From Theocolax elegans (Eukaryota; Arthropoda; Insecta; Hymenoptera; Cerocephalidae): DNA of 64,000 nucleotides. Positions within the stretch are counted from its first letter, which is position 1; each line of letters starts with the position of its first letter. A program made the translations under genes and the position numbers. The stretch is from contig CM047428.1 in the NCBI GenBank assembly GCA_026168455.1, positions 36,383,255 to 36,447,254 of the forward strand. The letters run 5' to 3'. The notes below the pieces were generated by a model that had not been told where the DNA came from, ran no database searches, and saw only the letters and a program-made list of their open reading frames with translations. Shown piece after piece: positions 53,328 through 64,000 of this stretch.

Positions 53328-54740
53328 GTATTTAGTAAAAACCTATTAAAATTTTAGATTATTTTAAACGGATCTAAATAGAACTTTACCTTCTAAAATT
53401 ATTTTATTTAATGACGAAGGGTCATCGCCAAGAGTCCTGTATGTCATTAATATTTTGTACTTTTAGAGTATTAAAAGTTTCTTCTTAATTAGATTAATTT
53501 TTGTATTAGTTTTAAAGAATTATTTATAACATTTTAGCGGTATATAAATAAAAACCTGTTTCTTCCATTTCTCCCGTAATTCGTAATTTGCACCCTCTTT
53601 TAAAATTTGCGATTTAATCCATAATTATATCCAATTTATTTTTCCCTTTAGTTACAGACCCCATTTATTTATTTTAATTATTATAAACAAAGGCATTCCT
53701 TAAATACCTTTTGTTTCTAATAAATACATACTTGTTTATTTAAAATATTGTTTTATATAAATATACGTCATCTACTCACTTATATATCCATACAATTTAT
53801 AAAATTTGATTTAAATAATATTTAAATTAAATGCTACTAACTTAATAATTTTCGAAAAACTTTTCAAATGTAATTCGTATTTTATATTGCCACTGTTAAA
53901 ATTGGAATTTTCTTTTGCCATTACTGTTTATAATAGAATTATCTTAAAAATGCAATAATTAATGTATTTAATTTTTAATTTATTGTATATTTCACATATT
54001 TGGAAAAGTGTATATTATACTTCATTAATATTTATTTTATCTTCGCAAAATTTTGCATTTTTTTTAAAAAACATTACATTAAATTTTAGGTCCGTTTTTA
54101 TGTTATGAGTTTTATCAAGAATAAGTAAAGTAATACACATTCTTTCAAGTTATTTTCACAACTTTTTTTTGTGCATGGAAAAAATACATATATTATTTAT
54201 TCTTGGAAAACAAATTTAAAAAATATATATATATATATATGGGCTATTTCATGTCAAGTGGTACGATGAAAATTTTAAAACGCCCCAAAATTTGAGAACA
54301 GGCTGGAAATATCTTCCAGAAGCTAGAAAAAAAATTTTAAATGTTAAAAATAATTTGCCTAAGAGTTATTCCACCATCATAAATGGAAATTTTTCAATTT
54401 TTTAGAAAAATTACTATATTTAAAGCCATTTATCTCAAAATCTATTGATTTTTTTTAAAAAACATAATAAACAACTTTTGTTCAAAATAGTCTTTAGAAC
54501 TTATCGACCTGGGTTATAATTGTTAATTTTAAAATCTCGAAGAGATAGAACGCCCAGAAATATTGAATATCAAAAAGGCGACCACGCCACAATCGATTTC
54601 GATCTAACACCGTTTAAAAGATCATATTTTTCGCGAGCTTTCGAATGGCGGTAATTAGCTTATTGGCCATGATCGCTGTTGTAAGTTATGCCTCATAAAC
54701 ATCATAAAATCACAAATTTTCATGTATTTTAGGGCATAAC
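53328..54740. repeat. Diverged repeat copy S5
   Basis: Same layout as S4 but clearly older. It has many substitutions, no CA/CGCA tract before the ttcatgtcaagtgg segment, and a decayed 19-bp inverted repeat. It ends in a CA microsatellite. Confidence 0.8.
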
Positions 54741-54751
54741 AGATACACACT

Positions 54752-54864
54752 TACACAATCACACACGGACACACACACACGCGCACACACACACACGCAC
54801 ACACACACACACAAACACAGATACATACACACACACACACACACATACACACTTACACCCACAT
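54752..54864. repeat. CA-rich microsatellite preceding the R1 fragment
   Basis: acacac runs with gcgc and cacata variants continue to the first base of R1 homology. A purer and longer version is at 59135-59250. Confidence 0.9.
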
Positions 54865-55428
54865 ACTCTGGCCGTCAAGACAGCGGCGATGAGTGCTCCG
54901 GGCTTGTTCCTGGACGCATTCAACGCATGCATAAGAGGAGGTTGCTTCCCGGCCCAGTGGAAGACGCAGAGGCTGGTACTCCTACCAAAGGGAAACAAAC
55001 CCCCGGATGAGCCATCATCTTACCGCCCGCTCTGTCTACTGGATATAGTCGGGAAGCTCCTGGAGCGGGTGATCTGCGCCAGGCTTGCAGAGGCCATCGG
55101 TCGGGCCGGAGACCTCTCCGACAACCAGTTCGGCTTCCGAAAGGGTCGATCGACCATGGATGCTGTAGGCAGAGTTGTTGGCATAGCCACAAACGCCATC
55201 AATGCTGGTCGGAGTGCAAGGCGGATGTGTGCCATCATCACCTTGGACATCCGGAATGCCTTCAACTCTGCCAGGTGGAACGACATCATGCTGTCCCTGC
55301 AGCAATTCCAAGTGTCACTCTATCTCAGGGAGGTCACCTCGAGTTACCTGACTGACCGTACTCTGCTCTACGACACCGACGACAGTGTGCACTCCCACAA
55401 CATCACGGGAGGCGTGCCGCAGGGTTCC
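54865..55428 (+). pseudogene. R1-like LINE reverse transcriptase fragment, copy 1
   Basis: R1-clade RT segment. TLAVKTAAMSAPGLFLDAF, QRLVLLPKGNKPPDEPSSY (split in reading), YRPLCLLDIVGKLLERVI, FGFRKGRSTMDAVGRVV, ITLDIRNAFNSARWNDIM (first catalytic Asp) and ITGGVPQGS occur in order over about 185 residues with no stop. It ends exactly at GVPQGS, before the FADD box, fused to antisense gag at 55428/55429. It is GC-rich relative to its neighbours. Confidence 0.85.
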
Positions 55429-56552
55429 CACGTTTTGGAGGAACCTAACGCAGTTTGGACACGTTTGGAATGTAACGCTACTAGCTTCACACAGCTGGCA
55501 CTCCTTTGCTACCAACTCGGTAGAGCACTGCTCAGCGGAGTGACCAATATTTCCGCAACGGTAGCAGGTTTGGCTCGGGCATTCCGACGACTTATGACCG
55601 ACTTTTTTGCATGTGAAACACACTGTGACAAAGTTAGGCTTTAGTTCGTTGGGTTTACTGCCGCCGCCTGTGGTTGCACATACCTCACCAGGTTTTGTGC
55701 CATTTTGCTGGAGCAGTTGAGAATTTGTCAAAAAATGTCTTTCTCTTTTGCCGGAGCTGTGCTTTTATTGCCCAGGTGACTGTTGAGAAATAGCCACGTA
55801 TGATAGGGATTTCGAATTGCGGGCACTCACTCTATTATTCAATTTGCCGTATCGTTTCTGAAATCTATTAGGTTGGAAGTACCGTACACAAAGGCTGTTT
55901 CGTATTCGCTTAAAGAAGGGTTTGGCGAAGTTTGCGCACTTTTCTTGCTCTTCTACTTATTAGTTTTCTTAGATGACTGTTTATCCGAATGAGAAGACTC
56001 ATCGTTACTCTTCCCGGTAACAGTTGCTACTTTGTTTCGGAAAAACTTCTGGTACGAGCTTTTCGCGCTTAATATTGGAACTAGAGAATTTCGTGTAGCA
56101 TGTTAAGTGCTCCTCGTACTCTTTACCGTAGCTTGTCAAATCAGAAAAATTCTTGATTGACGTACTGATATGTGCCTACTGTATTCTGACCTCCTCTGTG
56201 AGTAGGCCATCTTCACCTGTTGCTCTAATGAGGGAGTGCGTTTGAATCTGTTCACGATCGCTCCAAACTATTAAAAGACGTCGTAGCCTTTTCTCCCTTA
56301 TTTGTTCTTGATCGAAATTCCATGAGTAAATTTTCATCATTTATGATACCTCATTCAGGAATTCGATCTCAAAATCACGCCAATTTCGAAGAGATGACTG
56401 AACTGTTCTATACCAGAACAGCGCTGATTTTGAGAACACACTGGGCAGAGCGCTAAACATTCTGCGATCTGAAAACTCGTTGTTATTTTCTGAAGTCGTG
56501 CAAACGGTTCAGAAATACTTCCGCGTCCTTTTTAGTCTTACCATCAAAGGAC
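55429..56552 (-). pseudogene. Gypsy-type gag fragment with CCHC knuckles, copy a
   Basis: The minus-strand frame to 55731 has two CCHC knuckles, CFTCKKVGHKSSEC and CYRCGNIGHSAEQC, followed by CQLC and CPNC pairs, a nucleic-acid-binding Gag end. Upstream frames hold the capsid region FDGKTKKDAEVFLNRLHDF at about 56551-56480. Several one-base differences from copies b and c break the frames. Cut at 56552 by the next R1 copy. Confidence 0.8.
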
Positions 56553-57129
56553 ATGTACACCCACATACTCTGGCCGTCAAGACAGCGGCGATGAGTGCTC
56601 CGGGCTTGTTCCTGGACGCATTCAACGCATGCATAAGAGGAGGTTGCTTCCCGGCCAGTGGAAGACGCAGAGGCTGGTACTCCTACCAAAGGGAAACAAA
56701 CCCCCGGATGAGCCATCATCTTACCGCCCGCTCTGTCTACTGGATATAGTCGGGAAGCTCCTGGAGCGGGTGATCTGCGCCAGGCTTGCAGAGGCCATCG
56801 GTCGGGCCGGAGACCTCTCCGACAACCAGTTCGGCTTCCGAAAGGGTCGATCGACCATGGATGCTGTAGGCAGAGTTGTTGGCATAGCCACAAACGCCAT
56901 CAATGCTGGTCGGAGTGCAAGGCGGATGTGTGCCATCATCACCTTGGACATCCGGAATGCCTTCAACTCTGCCAGGTGGAACGACATCATGCTGTCCCTG
57001 CAGCAATTCCAAGTGTCACTCTATCTCAGGGAGGTCACCTCGAGTTACCTGACTGACCGTACTCTGCTCTACGACACCGACGACAGTGTGCACTCCCACA
57101 ACATCACGGGAGGCGTGCCGCAGGGTTCC
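56553..57129 (+). pseudogene. R1-like reverse transcriptase fragment, copy 2
   Basis: Essentially identical to copy 1 (shift about 1701 bp) but with one base missing near 56656 (cggccagtgg against cggcccagtgg), which frameshifts it after GGCFP. It is preceded by only the last 14 bases of the microsatellite flank (acacccacatact) joined to gag copy a. Confidence 0.85.
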
Positions 57130-58798
57130 CACGTTTTGGAGGAACCTAACGCAGTTTGGACACGTTTGGAATGTAACGCTACTAGCTTCACACAGCTGGC
57201 ACTCCTTTGCTACCAACTCGGTAGAGCACTGCTCAGCGGAGTGACCAATATTTCCGCAACGGTAGCAGGTTTGGCTCGGGCATTCCGACGACTTATGACC
57301 GACTTTTTTGCATGTGAAACACACTGTGACAAAGTTAGGCTTTAGTTCGTTGGGTTTACTGCCGCCGCCTGTGGTTGCACATACCTCACCAGGTTTTGTG
57401 CCATTTTGCTGGAGCAGTTGAGAATTTGTCAAAAAATGTCTTTCTCTTTTGCCGGAGCTGTGCTTTTATTGCCCAGGTGACTGTTGAGAAATAGCCACGT
57501 ATGATAGGGATTTCGAATTGCGGGCACTCACTCTATTATTCAATTTGCCGTATCGTTTCTGAAATCTATTAGGTTGGAAGTACCGTACACAAAGGCTGTT
57601 TCGTATTCGCTTAAAGAAGGGTTTGGCGAAGTTTGCGCACTTTTCTTGCTCTTCTACTTATTAGTTTTCTTAGATGACTGTTTATCCGAATGAGAAGACT
57701 CATCGTTACTCTTCCCGGTAACAGTTGCTACTTTGTTTCGGAAAAACTTCTGGTACGAGCTTTTCGCGCTTAATATTGGAACTAGAGAATTTCGTGTAGC
57801 ATGTTAAGTGCTCCTCGTACTCTTTACCGTAGCTTGTCAAATCAGAAAAATTCTTGATTTGACGTACTGATATGTGCCTACTGTATTCTGACCTCCTCTG
57901 TGAGTAGGCCATCTTCACCTGTTGCTCTAATGAGGGAGTGCGTTTGAATCTGTTCACGATCGCTCCAAAACTATTAAAAGACGTCGTAGCCTTTTCTCCC
58001 TTATTTGTTCTTGATCGAAATTCCATGAGTAAATTTTCATCATTTATGATACCTCATTCAGGAATTCGATCTCAAAATCACGCCAATTTCGAAGAGATGA
58101 CTGAACTGTTCTATACCAGAACAGCGCTGATTTTGAGAACACACTGGGCAGAGCGCTAAACATTCTGCGATCTGAAAACTCGTTGTTATTTCTGAAGTCG
58201 TGCAAACGGTTCAGAAATACTTCCGCGTCCTTTTTAGTCTTACCATCAAAGGACATGTTCCAGATACGCAGCTCCCGTGCGCACTCTGTCCCGTCATGCG
58301 TTCGGTTATCGGTTTCACGATACCTGGCCTCATAAGAGTCTCTCTCTCCACGGTCATCTCCATTATATGTCCGGGAATTCCTACGTCTACTGGTAGAAGA
58401 ATTCCTATTCTCTTGTCAGCCTCCTACCGTTCTTCGAGATTCGGATCTCATACGAGTAGGTTCTGATACCCATCGGAAGAATCAGTTTGAGTTCCCTGAT
58501 CGCATGTATCCACCGCACGATTCTCTCGATGCGTTTCTCTACGTCTGTCCGACGTCTTGCTGTGGTCTTCCACCGGAGCCTCGGTCGTCGAGTTTATGGT
58601 TGGACTGACGTTTATGAGTACGTATCTTCTTGCTGGAGGCTCTACTCACTAAACGATTTTGTCGTGGCTTTCTATTAGGTGTTGTATACTCACGCCTCTC
58701 TCTTCTATCTTGCCCTTCGCAAGTCTTAGACGTGGTCTCACGACTTCTTGTTTCAATCATCGGTTTTTCGTGAGATTAAATGCTGACGTCGTTAGGAA
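57130..58798 (-). pseudogene. Gypsy-type gag fragment, copy b
   Basis: Zinc knuckles at 57130-57432, a Ser/Lys-rich middle, the segment MEFRSRTNKGEKATTS (58026-57706), then capsid FDGKTKKDAEVF with SALFWYRTVQSSLRNWRDF (58256-58044), and an Arg-rich upstream part (58760-58539). A TGA after FEIEFLNEVS splits the capsid. It ends at 58798, where a copy of S5 sequence starts. Confidence 0.8.
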
Positions 58799-59130
58799 AG
58801 TTACTATATTTAAAGCCATTTATCTCAAAATCTATTGATTTTTTTTAAAAAACATAATAAACAACTTTTGTTCAAAATAGTCTTTAGAACTTATCGACCT
58901 GGGTTATAATTGTTAATTTTAAAATCTCGAAGAGATAGAACGCCCAGAAATATTGAATATCAAAAAGGCGACCACGCCACAATCGATTTCGATCTAACAC
59001 CGTTTAAAAGATCATATTTTTCGCGAGCTTTCGAATGGCGGTAATTAGCTTATTGGCCATGATCGCTGTTGTAAGTTATGCCTCATAAACATCATAAAAT
59101 CACAAATTTTCATGTATTTTAGGGCATAAC
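58799..59130. repeat. Copy S6 of the S5 repeat end
   Basis: Identical to 54409-54740. With the following microsatellite and R1 fragment it shows that the S5/R1/gag block was duplicated as one piece. Confidence 0.9.
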
Positions 59131-59169
59131 AGATACACACTTACACAATCACACACGGACACACACACA

Positions 59170-59250
<81 letters not shown>
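59131..59250. repeat. (CA)n microsatellite, about 45 units
   Basis: Nearly pure CA from about 59162 to 59248, the expanded version of 54770-54864. Confidence 0.95.
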
Positions 59251-59252
<2 letters not shown>

Positions 59253-59810
59253 TCTGGCCGTCAAGACAGCGGCGATGAGTGCTCCGGGCTTGTTCCTGGA
59301 CGCATTCAACGCATGCATAAGAGGAGGTTGCTTCCCGGCCAGTGGAAGACGCAGAGGCTGGTACTCCTACCAAAGGGAAACAAACCCCCGGATGAGCCAT
59401 CTTACCGCCCGCTCTGTCTACTGGATATAGTCGGGAAGCTCCTGGAGCGGGTGATCTGCGCCAGGCTTGCAGAGGCCATCGGTCGGGCCGGAGACCTCTC
59501 CGACAACCAGTTCGGCTTCCGAAAGGGTCGATCGACCATGGATGCTGTAGGCAGAGTTGTTGGCATAGCCACAAACGCCATCAATGCTGGTCGGAGTGCA
59601 AGGCGGATGTGTGCCATCATCACCTTGGACATCCGGAATGCCTTCAACTCTGCCAGGTGGAACGACATCATGCTGTCCCTGCAGCAATTCCAAGTGTCAC
59701 TCTATCTCAGGGAGGTCACCTCGAGTTACCTGACTGACCGTACTCTGCTCTACGACACCGACGACAGTGTGCACTCCCACAACATCACGGGAGGCGTGCC
59801 GCAGGGTTCC
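59251..59810 (+). pseudogene. R1-like reverse transcriptase fragment, copy 3
   Basis: Same span and same GVPQGS end point as copies 1 and 2. It shares the missing base of copy 2 and has an additional 3-base loss in the EPSSYRP region (one Ser fewer), so it is closest to copy 2. Confidence 0.85.
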
Positions 59811-62297
59811 CACGTTTTGGAGGAACCTAACGCAGTTTGGACACGTTTGGAATGTAACGCTACTAGCTTCACACAGCTGGCACTCCTTTGCTACCAACTC
59901 GGTAGAGCACTGCTCAGCGGAGTGACCAATATTTCCGCAACGGTAGCAGGTTTGGCTCGGGCATTCCGACGACTTATGACCGACTTTTTTGCATGTGAAA
60001 CACACTGTGACAAAGTTAGGCTTTAGTTCGTTGGGTTTACTGCCGCCGCCTGTGGTTGCACATACCTCACCAGGTTTTGTGCCATTTTGCTGGAGCAGTT
60101 GAGAATTTGTCAAAAAATGTCTTTCTCTTTTGCCGGAGCTGTGCTTTTATTGCCCAGGTGACTGTTGAGAAATAGCCACGTATGATAGGGATTTCGAATT
60201 GCGGGCACTCACTCTATTATTCAATTTGCCGTATCGTTTCTGAAATCTATTAGGTTGGAAGTACCGTACACAAAGGCTGTTTCGTATTCGCTTAAAGAAG
60301 GGTTTGGCGAAGTTTGCGCACTTTTCTTGCTCTTCTACTTATTAGTTTTCTTAGATGACTGTTTATCCGAATGAGAAGACTCATCGTTACTCTTCCCGGT
60401 AACAGTTGCTACTTTGTTTCGGAAAAACTTCTGGTACGAGCTTTTCGCGCTTAATATTGGAACTAGAGAATTTCGTGTAGCATGTTAAGTGCTCCTCGTA
60501 CTCTTTACCGTAGCTTGTCAAATCAGAAAAATTCTTGATTTGACGTACTGATATGTGCCTACTGTATTCTGACCTCCTCTGTGAGTAGGCCATCTTCACC
60601 TGTTGCTCTAATGAGGGAGTGCGTTTGAATCTGTTCACGATCGCTCCAAAACTATTAAAAGACGTCGTAGCCTTTTCTCCCTTATTTGTTCTTGATCGAA
60701 ATTCCATGAGTAAATTTTCATCATTTATGATACCTCATTCAGGAATTCGATCTCAAAATCACGCCAATTTCGAAGAGATGACTGAACTGTTCTATACCAG
60801 AACAGCGCTGATTTTGAGAACACACTGGGCAGAGCGCTAAACATTCTGCGATCTGAAAACTCGTTGTTATTTCTGAAGTCGTGCAAACGGTTCAGAAATA
60901 CTTCCGCGTCCTTTTTAGTCTTACCATCAAAGGACATGTTCCAGATACGCAGCTCCCGTGCGCACTCTGTCCCGTCATGCGTTCGGTTATCGGTTTCACG
61001 ATACCTGGCCTCATAAGAGTCTCTCTCTCCACGGTCATCTCCATTATATGTCCGGGAATTCCTACGTCTACTGGTAGAAGAATTCCTATTCTCTTGTCAG
61101 CCTCCTACCGTTCTTCGAGATTCGGATCTCATACGAGTAGGTTCTGATACCCATCGGAAGAATCAGTTTGAGTTCCCTGATCGCATGTATCCACCGCACG
61201 ATTCTCTCGATGCGTTTCTCTACGTCTGTCCGACGTCTTGCTGTGGTCTTCCACCGGAGCCTCGGTCGTCGAGTTTATGGTTGGACTGACGTTTATGAGT
61301 ACGTATCTTCTTGCTGGAGGCTCTACTCACTAAACGATTTTGTCGTGGCTTTCTATTAGGTGTTGTATACTCACGCCTCTCTCTTCTATCTTGCCCTTCG
61401 CAAGTCTTAGACGTGGTCTCACGACTTCTTGTTTCAATCATCGGTTTTTCGTGAGATTAAATGCTGACGTCGTTAGGAAAGTCATATCCATTCTTATCCT
61501 TAACATATTGACATTCGGTTACGTTGGCTTCGAATTTCCTGTTGTCGTATTGTCTGGAGGAGTGTCTTCGTGACGCCCGACGGTCAGCTTCCGTCTGTAA
61601 ACCAATGTCAAAAGGTTGTGCTGGCACTTTACTCTCTCTCTAGTGCTAAGATGTCCGCTGTTTCTCTTAATCCTCAATTAGGATGTAATGTACGAGGGTA
61701 TAAAACCCTCCCAGGTGAGCAGTCGTCACGGTCATAACCATCGAAGTAGTGGTTGTGCATGAATGTACAGCCACAGAAACAGGAACATAAGGGATTGCTG
61801 CCGTGGTCGTGTTCGTTGTCGGTACCCCACCAAACTGTTTAGGTATATCACCTGTTGCTGAACAGACCACTTGGTGACTGAGCTCCATCTTCTTCATAAA
61901 TGGGTGCTCTGTTACTAGCAATCCTTTCGCGATCCGTCATCTCGGACTCGCAGGAATCTTCCGTTCCAGATATGACCACACTCCCTTTTCTGGAACGAGG
62001 TTCCCTAATTTCCCATAGTTCCTAACATACTAAAGGTTTATGTGCAGGCTCTGCCCTTACATTCTCATCGTACTCTGGGATCCATGGGATTTCCAGATTA
62101 ATGTCTACACATCTAATTCGGTGACGCAAAAGGCATTCGCGGCATTCCGCCTCTTCGCCATTTGCGATAAAACTCAGGTGTTCCAATTGGGCAGACACTG
62201 CCTCAATCGGAAGCTTTTTCGTTTCCTGACGAATATCCCTAGCAATGCGTGATGCACGCATAAGCTGGGCCATTCGGACTTTGTAGCTGCTGGCCAT
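59811..62297 (-). pseudogene. Gypsy-type gag, copy c, most complete
   Basis: Minus-strand ATG at 62297 opens MASSYKVRMAQLMRASRIAR with a C-x2-C/HRIRC cluster (ECRECLLRHRIRC). Later frames give a Thr/Val-rich piece (61921-61667), an Arg-rich piece (61441-61220), capsid FDGKTKKDAEVF (60937-60725), MEFRSRTNKGEKA (60707-60387) and the CCHC knuckles (60113-59811). The order matches a single gypsy-type Gag with several frame breaks. The protease and RT that should follow are absent, replaced by the R1 fragment. Confidence 0.75.
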
Positions 62298-62396
62298 TAT
62301 TTATTTGACCAGCAGCAGCCGACGTGTTAGGTCGGGAGAAGTACTCTCAACCGGGATTCCACATGAACTCCCTAGTGTTTCAAATACTTCAGATTG
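62298..62396 (-). other. Gag leader
   Basis: Between the putative LTR edge (cgttaca on the minus strand at 62397) and the gag ATG. No clear tRNA primer site starting TGG is seen at the LTR edge. Confidence 0.4.
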
Positions 62397-63087
62397 TAAC
62401 GGGCACAACTTTTAATAAAAATTCAAACAATTAAAAATAGTAATTAGATTTAAATAACCGCGGTCGATAACGCCTTAATAAGTATCGATCGATACACGAT
62501 TATCTATCGACGATAAATAGATCGTAATCTCAAATGGTAAATAGATATATATGTATATAAGTCAAATGTATGTTCACGCGAATGAACCATTTAAGTATAA
62601 TCGACGTCATACTTTGTTTTGATAAATTTAATTATTTAATCATAGTTTATATTCAATACTTAATTAAATTTTATAAGAATAGAAAATTAGGATAATTAAT
62701 AACGCTTCAAATGATATGCAACAATCAACAAGTTTAATTATTTATTTATGTTTATTAAACATTGCAAATTTCAATAATGTATAAAAAAGTAAATGCATTA
62801 TAAAAATCTAGAAAAATCAAAGTTTCTGATAGTTTTATCATTGTTGTAAATTTTAAAGTTGAAATATTATTTAAAAAGTTAATAACATTAATGTTATTAA
62901 CAATACAAATTTAAATTGTTAATAAAAATAGGTTATCATAATATTATAGAATCTTGTTATAATTAAAAATTAAAGTAATTGTAGAACCTTAAGATAATGA
63001 AAAAACAAATTCAAATAAGACATTTTTACAAGAATGCACACGATGCAAAAATGCATATCAATTTAGACTATATAAATTGTACGAATT
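62397..63087. other. AT-rich stretch, possibly LTR remnant
   Basis: Starts tgtaacgggcac, like the solo LTR terminus, then becomes AT-rich with atcgat palindromes (about 62480-62530). No matching opposite LTR end is found before the partial chimera at 63088. No gene. Confidence 0.4.
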
Positions 63088-63125
63088 ACTCCCACAACAT
63101 CACGGGAGGCGTGCCGCAGGGTTCC
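63088..63125 (+). pseudogene. R1-like fragment, copy 4 (last 38 bp only)
   Basis: Only the end of the R1 piece (actcccacaacatc to the GVPQGS codons) is present, with the same junction to gag. Confidence 0.8.
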
Positions 63126-64000
63126 CACGTTTTGGAGGAACCTAACGCAGTTTGGACACGTTTGGAATGTAACGCTACTAGCTTCACACAGCTGGCACTC
63201 CTTTGCTACCAACTCGGTAGAGCACTGCTCAGCGGAGTGACCAATATTTCCGCAACGGTAGCAGGTTTGGCTCGGGCATTCCGACGACTTATGACCGACT
63301 TTTTTGCATGTGAAACACACTGTGACAAAGTTAGGCTTTAGTTCGTTGGGTTTACTGCCGCCGCCTGTGGTTGCACATACCTCACCAGGTTTTGTGCCAT
63401 TTTGCTGGAGCAGTTGAGAATTTGTCAAAAAATGTCTTTCTCTTTTGCCGGAGCTGTGCTTTTATTGCCCAGGTGACTGTTGAGAAATAGCCACGTATGA
63501 TAGGGATTTCGAATTGCGGGCACTCACTCTATTATTCAATTTGCCGTATCGTTTCTGAAATCTATTAGGTTGGAAGTACCGTACACAAAGGCTGTTTCGT
63601 ATTCGCTTAAAGAAGGGTTTGGCGAAGTTTGCGCACTTTTCTTGCTCTTCTACTTATTAGTTTTCTTAGATGACTGTTTATCCGAATGAGAAGACTCATC
63701 GTTACTCTTCCCGGTAACAGTTGCTACTTTGTTTCGGAAAAACTTCTGGTACGAGCTTTTCGCGCTTAATATTGGAACTAGAGAATTTCGTGTAGCATGT
63801 TAAGTGCTCCTCGTACTCTTTACCGTAGCTTGTCAAATCAGAAAAATTCTTGATTTGACGTACTGATATGTGCCTACTGTATTCTGACCTCCTCTGTGAG
63901 TAGGCCATCTTCACCTGTTGCTCTAATGAGGGAGTGCGTTTGAATCTGTTCACGATCGCTCCAAAACTATTAAAAGACGTCGTAGCCTTTTCTCCCTTAT
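63126..64000 (-). pseudogene. Gypsy-type gag fragment, copy d, runs off the window
   Basis: Knuckles at 63126-63428 and the KRTPSLEQQVKMAYSQRRSEYS segment at 63953-63702. The sequence is nearly identical to copies b and c, and the right edge is the window end. Confidence 0.8.

Noticed and set aside
54889..55644. 251-codon plus-strand ORF running from R1 RT through the fusion
   Set aside because: After GVPQGS the frame is only the antisense of the gag zinc-knuckle region, so it is not a genuine fusion protein; only the RT part was annotated.
59100..59318. Cys/Val-rich small protein
   Set aside because: Translation of a (GT)n microsatellite.

Overview
The window looks like a transposon-dominated stretch of an arthropod genome, most likely an insect and possibly a hymenopteran. 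The evidence is its AT-rich background, its element mix (Maverick/Polinton, Helitron, Ty1/copia, Ty3/gypsy, CR1/Jockey-like and R1-like LINEs, piggyBac-like and hAT-like non-autonomous elements, mariner-type ends) and its spliceosomal-type intron. I see no conserved host gene. The only intact non-transposon coding candidate is a small two-exon gene at 5542-6107 (minus). A tRNA-like gene lies at 4887-4959 (minus).

Region 1 (1-14770) opens with AT-rich foldback repeats. It then holds a decayed Maverick/Polinton: a protein-primed DNA polymerase B pseudogene (about 2245-4810) and, 8.5 kb further on, its packaging ATPase, a small basic GG-SFLP protein and a third conserved small gene (13331-14770), all on the plus strand. 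Between them lie the two-exon gene, a possible hAT-like element, and a Helitron helicase remnant (9609-11551, minus) flanked by a 63-bp tandem array and a striking 109-bp array whose every unit contains a hairpin.

Region 2 (14771-38914) is a nest of retrotransposons. A plus-strand gypsy element (G1) is cut inside its integrase: RNase H and the integrase zinc domain are at 15108-15979, and the catalytic core resumes at 30247. The intervening 14 kb contains a minus-strand gypsy (G2). G2 is itself broken by a 719-bp piggyBac-like foldback MITE (TTAA sites) and by a nearly complete copia element (22552-27338, 292-bp LTRs, tRNA-iMet primer site). A LINE fragment lies upstream of the G2 gag. To the right, a LINE with both ORFs (33609-about 38240, minus) has two extra truncated copies, and the region is rearranged by local duplications that carry copia/G2 junction sequence.

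Region 3 (38915-54750) starts with a Helitron-like terminal hairpin and a duplicated 0.45-kb unit. It continues as tandem and partial copies of a roughly 2-3.3 kb AT-rich repeat, decorated with a 1.08-kb GC-rich insert, a TIR element with TATA target sites, a mariner-type end rich in AAGGTCA motifs, and a solo LTR.

Region 4 (54750-64000) is an amplified chimera. An R1-like reverse transcriptase fragment (plus) is fused tail-to-tail to a gypsy-type gag with CCHC knuckles (minus), present as three copies plus a partial fourth, all sharing exactly the same junction. Nested elements in both orientations and tandem copies with small indels suggest either a heterochromatic or piRNA-cluster-like locus, or partly unresolved assembly of repeats.
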